Of a stretch of 64,000 nt of DNA, positions 11,917-19,259 are shown in pieces. The position numbers and the translations under genes are program-made. The number at the start of each line of letters is the position of its first letter. Positions within the stretch are counted from its first letter, which is position 1. The stretch is from the IMG/VR virus record IMGVR_UViG_3300011115_000183, positions 1 to 64,000 of that record; one strand, 5' to 3'. A model generated the notes under the pieces. That model was not told the DNA's origin and searched no databases. It saw only the letters and a program-made list of their open reading frames with translations. Origin of the DNA: a virus.

Positions 11917-14438
11917 TGGCAACAAACATGGACAAATCAGTCTATACAGACGCACCTCAGGGCTTGGAGCAACTCGGTGAGGAAGAAGAGCCGATTGAGA
12001 TCACGATCGAAGACCCAGAGGCTGTAAATATTAAAGGCCCGGGCTTTGAGATTGATATGGAGAAGTCTGAGGAAGAAGACGACTTCGACAATAACTTAGC
12101 TGAAGAGATGAGCGAGGACGAGTTGGTGCGCTTATCTGGGGATCTCCTTGGCGAGTATGAGGCAGATGTCTCTAGTCGGAAAGATTGGATACAGACTTAC
12201 GTCGATGGCCTCGAGTTGCTGGGTATGAAGATCGAAGAACGTATGGAGCCGTGGCCCGGCGCATGTGGCGTGTACCACCCGATCCTGAGTGAGTCCGTGG
12301 TCAAGTTCCAAGCTGAGACCATGATGAGTACTTTTCCGGCGGCGGGGCCTGTCAAAACACAGATTATTGGCAAAGAGACACCGGATAAAAAGAAAGCGGC
12401 TGAGCGAGTGCAGGTAGATATGAACTACCAACTGACAGACGTGATGAAGGAATTCCGGCCTGAGCATGAGCGTATGTTGTGGGGCTTGGGTCTGGCAGGC
12501 AACTCATTCAAGAAGGTGTACTTTGATCCCAGCTTGGGTCGTCAAGTCTCTATGTATGTGCCAGCCGAGGACGTGGTTGTGCCGTACGGGGCTTCAAGTT
12601 TGGACTCTGCGGAACGTGTAACTCACGTGATGCGCAAGACAGCCAACGAGTTGAAACGTCTCCAACATGAGGGTTTTTACCGAGACATTGACTTAGGTGA
12701 TCCAGTCAACGTCATGGACGAAGTGGAGAAGAAGATTGCTGAGAAGCTGGGCTTTAGAGCATCTGAGGATGACCGCTTCAAGCTCTTAGAGATGCAGGTC
12801 GAGATGGACTTGCCCGGCTATGAGCATACAGATGATGATGGAAACGAGACAGGTATTGCACTGCCATACATCGTGACTATCGAGAAGAGTTCAGGTAATG
12901 TGTTAGCGATCCGCAGAAACTGGAGACCAGAAGATGAGCAGTGTCACAAGCGTACTCACTTTGTTCATTACGGCTATATCCCGGGCTTTGGCTTCTACTG
13001 TTTTGGCCTTATTCATCTTATTGGTGCTTTTGCCAAGTCTGGCACTTCTATCCTTCGTCAGTTGGTTGATGCTGGAACTTTATCGAATCTACCCGGCGGT
13101 TTTAAGACGCGAGGACTTCGCTCCAAAGGAGACGACACACCGATAAGTCCCGGGGAGTTCCGTGATATGGATGTCCCAAGTGGCTCCATCCGCGACAACA
13201 TCATGCCGCTGCCATACAAAGAACCGAGTCAAGTTCTGGCTGCTCTTCTCCAGACAATCATTGATGAAGGCCGCAAGTTTGCTGGCACTGTTGACTTGCA
13301 AGTCTCTGACATGTCGGCTCAGTCCCCAGTAGGGACAACGCTGGCTATTCTTGAGCGTCAACTCAAGACCATGAGTGCGATTCAGGCGCGTATCCATTAC
13401 TCGATGAAGCAAGAGTTCAAGTTGCTCAAAGACATCATCCGCGATTACACCCCAGCAGACTACAGCTACGAGCCAGAAGAAGGCGGTCGTCACGCTAAGC
13501 AGAGTGATTACGACTATGTTGAAGTGATTCCAGTCAGCGATCCCAACGCAGCGACGATGGCTCAGAAAGTTATTCAGTATCAGGCGGCTCTTCAGTTGGC
13601 CCAGACTGCGCCTCAGTTGTACGACCTACCCCAGCTTCACAGGCAGATGTTGGAAGTGATCGGCATCAAGAACTACCAGAAGCTTGTGCCAATGGCAGAA
13701 GATATGAAGCCGCGTGACCCCGTCACTGAGAACATGAACATCCTCTCCAACAAGCCGGTCAAGGCATTCTTGTATCAGGATCACAAGGCACACATCGCTG
13801 TTCACATGGCTGGTATGCAGGATCCCCACGTCCAAGAGTTGGTGGGTCAGAACCCTCAAGCAGCGCAGATGTTGCAGGCAGCGATGTCGGCTCACATTGG
13901 GGAGCATTTGGGTATGGAGTACCGCAAGGAGATCGAACAACGGATGGGTATTCCGCTTCCTCCTTACAACGAGGAGAAAGACGAAGTTGAGATGTCTCCT
14001 GAGGTTGAGGTTCAAGTATCTCAGTTGGCAGCGCAAGCAGCACAGCAGTTGTTGCAGCAGCACCAGCAAGAGTCTCAGCAGAAGAAAGCCCAGCAACAAG
14101 CTCAGGATCCGCTCATTCAGTTACAGCAACAAGAGTTGCAGCTCAAGCAGGGCGACTTGCAGCGTAAGTCTCAGAAAGACATGGCTGATATGCAGGCCAA
14201 GATGGCTCAGATCCAAGTTGAGATGAAACGTATTGAGGCCAACCAAGAGACTGAGGGAGCCAAGATTGCAATGCAGCAGGCCAACAATGAAGCGCAGCGT
14301 GCGCATCAGCATCAGTCCGAAGGTTTCCGTACAGGCATGGACATGGTCAGGCAACGTGAACAGTTGACGCATCAAGGTAAGCAACAAGATAGACAGATGC
14401 GAAATCAAATTCAACAGACACCAAAGAAAGGTGAATGA
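11913..14438 (+). CDS. portal protein
   Basis: At 841 residues this is the expected size for a podovirus-type portal. The core (about residues 105-560) includes WPGACGVYHPILSESVVKF and LWGLGLAGNSFKKVYFDP, typical of the dodecameric head-tail connector of this phage group. The N-terminus is acidic and the last 200 residues are a long glutamine-rich coiled-coil (QQLLQQHQQESQQKKAQQQA), comparable in position to the barrel region of long portals. It follows terminase and precedes the chaperonin and scaffold genes, the usual order. Confidence 0.9.
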   Translation: MMATNMDKSVYTDAPQGLEQLGEEEEPIEITIEDPEAVNIKGPGFEIDMEKSEEEDDFDNNLAEEMSEDELVRLSGDLLGEYEADVSSRKDWIQTYVDGLELLGMKIEERMEPWPGACGVYHPILSESVVKFQAETMMSTFPAAGPVKTQIIGKETPDKKKAAERVQVDMNYQLTDVMKEFRPEHERMLWGLGLAGNSFKKVYFDPSLGRQVSMYVPAEDVVVPYGASSLDSAERVTHVMRKTANELKRLQHEGFYRDIDLGDPVNVMDEVEKKIAEKLGFRASEDDRFKLLEMQVEMDLPGYEHTDDDGNETGIALPYIVTIEKSSGNVLAIRRNWRPEDEQCHKRTHFVHYGYIPGFGFYCFGLIHLIGAFAKSGTSILRQLVDAGTLSNLPGGFKTRGLRSKGDDTPISPGEFRDMDVPSGSIRDNIMPLPYKEPSQVLAALLQTIIDEGRKFAGTVDLQVSDMSAQSPVGTTLAILERQLKTMSAIQARIHYSMKQEFKLLKDIIRDYTPADYSYEPEEGGRHAKQSDYDYVEVIPVSDPNAATMAQKVIQYQAALQLAQTAPQLYDLPQLHRQMLEVIGIKNYQKLVPMAEDMKPRDPVTENMNILSNKPVKAFLYQDHKAHIAVHMAGMQDPHVQELVGQNPQAAQMLQAAMSAHIGEHLGMEYRKEIEQRMGIPLPPYNEEKDEVEMSPEVEVQVSQLAAQAAQQLLQQHQQESQQKKAQQQAQDPLIQLQQQELQLKQGDLQRKSQKDMADMQAKMAQIQVEMKRIEANQETEGAKIAMQQANNEAQRAHQHQSEGFRTGMDMVRQREQLTHQGKQQDRQMRNQIQQTPKKGE

Positions 14439-14641
14439 TGTCGTACGAAGTAAAACAAGCGCTGGATTACACGGCGAAACAAATTGACGAGAAAGTCAAA
14501 CAACTCGAAGATGCTTTGGGGGCGCGAGCCGCTAAGTCATACGACGAGTACTGCGGGATGTGTGGGGAAATTACAGGTCTGCTCACCGCTCGTAGATACA
14601 TCACAGACCTGACGAAAAACATGGAGAACTCGGATGAGTGA
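14435..14641 (+). CDS. small helical protein, 68 aa, unknown function
   Basis: The start overlaps the portal stop (ATGATG) and the end overlaps the GroES-like gene. The product begins MMSYEVKQALDYTAKQIDEK and looks like a helical hairpin with two cysteines (CGMCG). I do not recognise a family. It belongs to the head-assembly operon and may be a minor assembly factor. Confidence 0.6.
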   Translation: MMSYEVKQALDYTAKQIDEKVKQLEDALGARAAKSYDEYCGMCGEITGLLTARRYITDLTKNMENSDE

Positions 14642-15047
14642 AACCTTAGATCTTGGACTGGCAGTCGATTTATCGGCAATCATGCACAAGAAAGCGGAAG
14701 AGAAAGCAAAGCAACTACCCAAGCCCTCAGGCTACAAAATCTTGTGCGCAGTGCCGGAGCAAGACGAGGAAATTGAAGGTAGCGAAATTGGGTTGGTAAA
14801 AGCGGCAGAGACCATCCGATACGACGAACTGCTCACCACAGTTTTGTTTGTTGTCGAGCTTGGCCCCGACTGCTATATGGACAAGGCGAAGTTTCCAACC
14901 GGGCCTTGGTGTCAAAAAGGTGATTTTGTATTGACTAGACCCAATGCAGGCTCACGTTTACTCATCCACGGACGAGAGTTCCGCATCATCAACGACGATT
15001 CAGTCGAGGGTACTGTAGAAGATCCCCGTGGCGTCAAACGCAAATAA
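14634..15047 (+). CDS. GroES/Cpn10-like co-chaperonin
   Basis: From residue 31 the protein reads like a small co-chaperonin: PSGYKILCAVPE (first strand), EIGLVK, then LTTVLFVVELGPDCY (matching the GxVVxVGxG strand), PWCQKGDFVLTRPNAGSRL (matching the GDxVxF strand) and GREFRIINDDSVEGTV. The extra residues between EIGLVK and LTTV would form a mobile loop that contacts the host GroEL. Position next to portal and scaffold suggests it helps fold the capsid protein, as T4 gp31 does. The first 30 residues are an added helical tail. Confidence 0.75.
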   Translation: MSETLDLGLAVDLSAIMHKKAEEKAKQLPKPSGYKILCAVPEQDEEIEGSEIGLVKAAETIRYDELLTTVLFVVELGPDCYMDKAKFPTGPWCQKGDFVLTRPNAGSRLLIHGREFRIINDDSVEGTVEDPRGVKRK

Positions 15048-15056
15048 GGAGCGTAC

Positions 15057-16037
15057 ATGTCAAGATTTGGTGGTGAATACAAGTTCCCTGATGAACTTGA
15101 AAACGAAAAAGCCCAAGAGGTAGACATCCAAATTGAGGAAGATGAAGTCGAAGTCGAAGTAAAAATCGTCGATGACACCCCTCAAGAGGATCAATTTGCA
15201 ACACCTCCTTTGGATGAAAACACACAGCAAGAATTAGAAGCTGCTGATGAGTCTGAGGAATATACAAAAAACGTAAAGGTCAAGTTCAAGCAATACAAGA
15301 AGGCTTGGCATGACGAACGTCGAGCAAAAGAATCAGCCCTTCGGGAACAACAAGAGGCGCTGACAGTTGCTGAACGAATCTTAGATGAGAATAAAAGACT
15401 CAAGTCTATGATTCATACGGGCGAGAAAGAATTAATTTCTACGTACCAGACTTCTGCGGAGATGGAACTTGACAAAGCTGAGCGGAATTACAGGGAGGCT
15501 TATGACTCCGGCGATTCTGACAAGGTTTTGGCAGCCCAGAAAGAGTTAGTTCGGGCAGAAATGAAGCTTGATAAAGCAAAAAATTTCAAGCCTACTGTAC
15601 AAACTCAAGAAAATGATGTACAAACTACCCAAACTAACCAGCCTGCAAGTCAGCAGATGGATCCTAAGGTCGCTAACTGGGTCTCGAAAAACCCGTGGTT
15701 CGTAGACCGACACAAGTTGGCGATGCGCAAATTTGCTGAAGGAGTCCACGAAGAGCTTGCAGACCGGTACGGGCGTGGATACATAGGTACTGACGAGTAT
15801 TACGGCAGTATTGACAAAGAAGTCAGACGCAGATTTCCAGAAGAATTCGCGGCTGCTACAAACAACGTAGAGGAAGAAAAACCTCAACGTACGAAACCAA
15901 GCACAGTTGTTGCACCAGCTAAACGTAGTACTGCCCCTAAACAGGTTGTGCTTACTAAGACGCAGATTGCCTTGGCTAAAAAACTCAAATTAACCCCCGA
16001 GCAGTACGCACGGGCACAAATGGCATTGGAGAATTAA
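15057..16037 (+). CDS. scaffold-like head assembly protein
   Basis: The 326-residue protein has the profile of a phage scaffold: a very acidic N-terminus (VDIQIEEDEVEVEVKIVDD), a long central coiled-coil with alternating Glu/Lys and Arg (about 75-195), a Gln/Thr-rich linker, and a basic C-terminal helix (TKTQIALAKKLKLTPEQYAR) of the kind that binds capsid protein. Its place between the portal/co-chaperonin and capsid genes agrees. There is no visible protease motif. The call is by composition and context rather than by a family signature. Confidence 0.75.
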   Translation: MSRFGGEYKFPDELENEKAQEVDIQIEEDEVEVEVKIVDDTPQEDQFATPPLDENTQQELEAADESEEYTKNVKVKFKQYKKAWHDERRAKESALREQQEALTVAERILDENKRLKSMIHTGEKELISTYQTSAEMELDKAERNYREAYDSGDSDKVLAAQKELVRAEMKLDKAKNFKPTVQTQENDVQTTQTNQPASQQMDPKVANWVSKNPWFVDRHKLAMRKFAEGVHEELADRYGRGYIGTDEYYGSIDKEVRRRFPEEFAAATNNVEEEKPQRTKPSTVVAPAKRSTAPKQVVLTKTQIALAKKLKLTPEQYARAQMALEN

Positions 16038-16039
16038 TC

Positions 16040-16507
16040 ATGGCAACAGAAGTCAAAGCAACGGACAGCAGACTGTCGCGCGAAATGCAGAATAGAGAAA
16101 CGCAGGCACGTCCTAAACAATGGATGGCAGCAGAAGCTCTTCCCGAACCTGATAAAGAGCCGGGATATGTATACAGATGGGTGAGGGTTTCTACTTTGGA
16201 CAAGGTAGACCAACGCAACATTACCGGCAAGTTCCGGGAAGGTTGGGAGCCTGTTGCAGTCGAAGAGCAACCTAAGTTTCGCATGATGATCGACCCCGAT
16301 AGTCGATTTAAAAATAATATCGAAATTGGTGGGTTATTGCTTTGCAAAACTCCAATTGAGCTTCAGGAGCAGCGTAGTCAACACTTCGCTGAACATACTA
16401 GGGCGCAAGCGGAAGCTGTAGACAATAGCCTAATGCGCCAAAGTGATCCAAGGATGCCACTCTTCAAAGAGAACAAGTCCTCAGTGAGCTTTGGTAAAGG
16501 TACATAA
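16040..16507 (+). CDS. conserved head-region protein, 155 aa, unknown function
   Basis: It follows the scaffold gene by two bases. The middle of the protein has a folded-domain look (GYVYRWVRVS and REGWEPVAVEE), with MIDPDSRFKNNIEIGGLLLC further on. The ends are charged and probably extended. Proteins of this size and wording lie between scaffold and capsid genes in several freshwater and marine podovirus-like genomes, so it is probably a minor head component. No enzyme motif is visible. Confidence 0.65.
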   Translation: MATEVKATDSRLSREMQNRETQARPKQWMAAEALPEPDKEPGYVYRWVRVSTLDKVDQRNITGKFREGWEPVAVEEQPKFRMMIDPDSRFKNNIEIGGLLLCKTPIELQEQRSQHFAEHTRAQAEAVDNSLMRQSDPRMPLFKENKSSVSFGKGT

Positions 16508-16521
16508 TTCAGGAGTCTTAA

Positions 16522-17418
16522 ATGCCTTATCCTACGGTTTCGGCCCCCTACGGTCTAAAACCGATCAATCTGATCGGAGGTCAGGTCTTTGCGGGTTCTA
16601 CTCGCAACATTCCTATTCAATATGGCTATGCCACAAACATCTTCTACGGCGATTTTGTCAACATCACCCGTGGTTTGGTCACCCGTTTGGCAGTTACTGA
16701 TGGTGGCTCTGCTACTACCGGTGCTGTTGGCTACGGTAACGTCGGCATCTTTTTGGGCGTGTCTTACACCAACCCACTGACTAAGCAAAAGCAGTTTAGC
16801 CAGTACTGGCCCGCCTCGACTTTGGCTGGTGACGCAGTTGCTATCGTGACTGATGATCCTGATACCATTTTCAAAGCTGCTGTGGTTACTACTCAAGGTG
16901 GTACAACAGTCGGTTCTGCTGCCCGTTCTATGGTTGGCTTGAACATGACTGTGTCTAACTTGGCTGGTTCACCTAATACCGGTAACTCTTCTAACGGTAT
17001 CTTGGCAAGTTCTGCCGCTACTACTGCTACACTTCCCGTGCGCATCATCGACGTCGTTCCTGACACCGCTGTTGCTTTGGGTACTGCTGTGTGGTCAAGT
17101 GGTACAACTACCCTGACTGTTGGTAGCTCAAACTTCTCAGCATTACCTGTTGGTACAGACGTTTCAATCCTTGCATCTAATGGACAGCAGATCTTGACTG
17201 GTAACTGGGTTTCTACAGCCGCAGCCGCTAACGCAACCACTGTGGTAGTCAATCAACAGTACGCCGTAGCTAACGCTGGCGGTGCAGCTATGACATTGAC
17301 CGCTATTCCAGCAAGTTCGACATTGGTGTTTACGCAGTACACAGAAGTTTTGGTGAAAATCAACTTCGGTGTGCACTCGTATTACAACGCCACTGGCGCT
17401 CAGTCTTCTGCCGTCTAA
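16522..17418 (+). CDS. probable capsid decoration/structural protein
   Basis: The start begins MPYPTVSAPYGLKPINLIG with AGGAG upstream. The 298-residue product is rich in Gly, Thr, Ser and Val with regular beta-strand alternation. It has the LGVSYTNPLTKQKQFSQYWP segment that I associate with structural proteins encoded just before the major capsid gene in related phages. No signal peptide or enzyme motif is visible. A head-decoration or minor capsid role is inferred from position and composition. Confidence 0.65.
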   Translation: MPYPTVSAPYGLKPINLIGGQVFAGSTRNIPIQYGYATNIFYGDFVNITRGLVTRLAVTDGGSATTGAVGYGNVGIFLGVSYTNPLTKQKQFSQYWPASTLAGDAVAIVTDDPDTIFKAAVVTTQGGTTVGSAARSMVGLNMTVSNLAGSPNTGNSSNGILASSAATTATLPVRIIDVVPDTAVALGTAVWSSGTTTLTVGSSNFSALPVGTDVSILASNGQQILTGNWVSTAAAANATTVVVNQQYAVANAGGAAMTLTAIPASSTLVFTQYTEVLVKINFGVHSYYNATGAQSSAV

Positions 17419-17430
17419 GGAGTAATATAA

Positions 17431-18342
17431 ATGGCTATTTCACGTGCACAACTACTTAAAGAACTCCTTCCCGGCTTGAACGCTTTGTTTGGTTTGGAAT
17501 ATGCTCGCTACGGTGAAGAACATAAAGAAATTTATGAAATCGAAACCTCTGAGCGTTCTTTTGAAGAAGAAACGAAACTGTCTGGTTTCTCCGCTGCTCC
17601 TGTCAAAAACGAGGGTTCTGCCATCGCTTATGACAATGCACAGGAAGCATGGACTGCTCGCTACAACCACGAAACCATTGCTTTGGGTTTCTCACTGACC
17701 GAAGAGGCCATTGAGGACAACTTGTATGACAGCTTGTCTGCTCGCTACACCAAAGGTCTGGCCCGTGCTATGGCATATACCAAGCAGGTTAAATCTGCTG
17801 CTGTTCTGAATAACGGTTTCTCTGCCCAGTTTGTTGGCGGCGACGGCGTTGCTCTGTTTAGCACTTCTCACCCGCTGGTCAACGGTGGTGTCAACGCCAA
17901 CACTCCATCTACTCAAGCCGACTTGAACGAGACTTCCTTGGAAGCCGCCGTGATTGCTATCGCTGCTTGGACAGATGAGCGCGGCTTGTTGATCGCTGCT
18001 AAACCCAAGAAGTTGATTATTCCTCCTGCATTGCAGTTCGTGGCTACCCGCCTGTTGGAAACCAGCCTGCGTGTTGGTACAAACAACAACGATATCAATG
18101 CAATCAAGAATAACGGTTCGATTCCAGAAGGTTATACCCAAAACCACTATCTGACCGATACCAACGCTTGGTTCCTGACCACAGACGTACCTAACGGTAT
18201 GAAGATGTTCGTTCGTACTCCGCTGGCTAACAGCATGGACGGCGACTTTGACACCGGTAACGTGCGTTACAAGTCCCGCGAACGTTATTCGTTTGGCTTC
18301 TCTGACCCATTGGGAATGTTCGGCTCGTCCGGTTCATTCTGA
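17431..18342 (+). CDS. major capsid protein (Mu gpT-like)
   Basis: The 303-residue product has an acidic N-terminal helix region and a core similar to Mu gpT-type capsid proteins: NHETIALGFSLTEEAIEDN (about 71-89), ARAMAYTKQV, a loop ending in LFSTSHPLVNGG, and a C-terminal KSRERYSFGFSDP. Codon use here strongly favours well-used codons, as expected for the most abundant virion protein. A strong terminator follows directly, which separates it from the next gene. The family assignment within HK97-fold capsids is moderately sure; the role is well supported by position. Confidence 0.85.
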   Translation: MAISRAQLLKELLPGLNALFGLEYARYGEEHKEIYEIETSERSFEEETKLSGFSAAPVKNEGSAIAYDNAQEAWTARYNHETIALGFSLTEEAIEDNLYDSLSARYTKGLARAMAYTKQVKSAAVLNNGFSAQFVGGDGVALFSTSHPLVNGGVNANTPSTQADLNETSLEAAVIAIAAWTDERGLLIAAKPKKLIIPPALQFVATRLLETSLRVGTNNNDINAIKNNGSIPEGYTQNHYLTDTNAWFLTTDVPNGMKMFVRTPLANSMDGDFDTGNVRYKSRERYSFGFSDPLGMFGSSGSF

Positions 18343-18344
18343 CG

Positions 18345-18374
18345 AAAAGGGGGCCTTGTGCCCCCTTTTCTTTT
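18345..18374 (+). terminator. rho-independent terminator after the capsid gene
   Basis: AAAAGGGGGC and GCCCCCTTTT form a perfect 10-bp stem with a 5-base loop, followed by CTTTT. It starts two bases after the capsid stop. Confidence 0.95.
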
Positions 18375-18403
18375 GGTGTATATTGCTCACATCTGGGTGA
18401 TCT

Positions 18404-18451
18404 GCTTTTACCGCCACTGCCCCAGCAGACGATGCAACGATTGGTAAAAGC
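18404..18451 (+). promoter_or_regulatory. leader stem GCTTTTACC/GGTAAAAGC
   Basis: A perfect 9-bp inverted repeat with 30 bases between arms lies between the capsid terminator and the next gene, ending about 23 bases before its start codon. A leader RNA structure or operator are both possible. I could not place a promoter here with confidence. Confidence 0.4.
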
Positions 18452-18474
18452 TCTTTTGCATAAGGACTATTGTC

Positions 18475-19209
18475 ATGGCACGTTCTACATTTGAAGGCCC
18501 AATTCTTCAGGGCAACAACCGTTTTGGCCCCCTGCGTAACGTCGGTTACGCTGAGAGCGTTCAGTCTGTATTCATGGACTTAACAAACGTTACCAACGCA
18601 ACTGCAAACTATTCTGGTTCGTCTGGTCAGTTTGTTGGTTCTAACAACATCCCCAATACCAATGCAGTGGTGTACACACCTTCTGCCACAGTAAACCCTC
18701 CTACCGCAGCAACTATCACTGCTGACACAGCAACCATTCTGTATCGTGGCTGCGTGATGTATGTGCCTTACGGCTCATTGATTCGTGACATCATCGTTGA
18801 CATCCCAGCAATTCAAACCCTGACTACCGGCACTGTTACCGGCATGGAAGTTTTGGTGAGCAACGGTTTTACTGCTTCTGGTGGTACGGCTAAATACCTG
18901 ACTCTGGGTACATCCGCTACTACATTCACCGCTGGTCGCCAATCCCTGACTACCGGCTATGCTGCCGCAACTCAGTTGGCTGCGCTGTACGCTGGTACTA
19001 CTGCTGACATCACAAACAACACTGGCGCAAACACCGATCCTAACGGTGCTGTAATGTCTCAAATTGTGGTGACTCTCGCTACCAACGTGTCTGGCGCAAA
19101 CGGTGCTGCACCGTTTACTGCTGGTAAATATGGCATCATTGTTCGCTACACTCAACCTGATCCAAACATTGGCAATCAGACAACTTACCCATACGGTAAC
19201 TTCGACTAA
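18475..19209 (+). CDS. probable virion structural protein, 244 aa
   Basis: The gene has its own transcription unit between two strong terminators, with AAGGAC before the ATG. The product starts MARSTFEGPILQGNNRFGPL and is rich in Ala, Thr, Gly and Asn with beta-strand patterns throughout, as in decoration or spike proteins. The separate control next to the capsid gene suggests high-level, tuned expression. The family is not recognised beyond similarity in style to freshwater phage virion proteins. Confidence 0.65.
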   Translation: MARSTFEGPILQGNNRFGPLRNVGYAESVQSVFMDLTNVTNATANYSGSSGQFVGSNNIPNTNAVVYTPSATVNPPTAATITADTATILYRGCVMYVPYGSLIRDIIVDIPAIQTLTTGTVTGMEVLVSNGFTASGGTAKYLTLGTSATTFTAGRQSLTTGYAAATQLAALYAGTTADITNNTGANTDPNGAVMSQIVVTLATNVSGANGAAPFTAGKYGIIVRYTQPDPNIGNQTTYPYGNFD

Positions 19210-19218
19210 TTGAGTAAC

Positions 19219-19240
19219 GGGGGCTTCGGCCCCCTTCTTT
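19219..19240 (+). terminator. rho-independent terminator, GGGGGC-TTCG-GCCCCC
   Basis: A perfect 6-bp G/C stem with a stable TTCG loop is followed by TTCTTT, ten bases after the stop of the upstream gene. Confidence 0.9.
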
Positions 19241-19259
19241 GGATTTAAAGGAGTATCGT

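Noticed and set aside
13626-14099. 157-codon frame on the minus strand of the portal gene
   Set aside because: Leucine-rich translation is produced by the glutamine-rich coding sequence on the other strand; no ribosome site or homology pattern.
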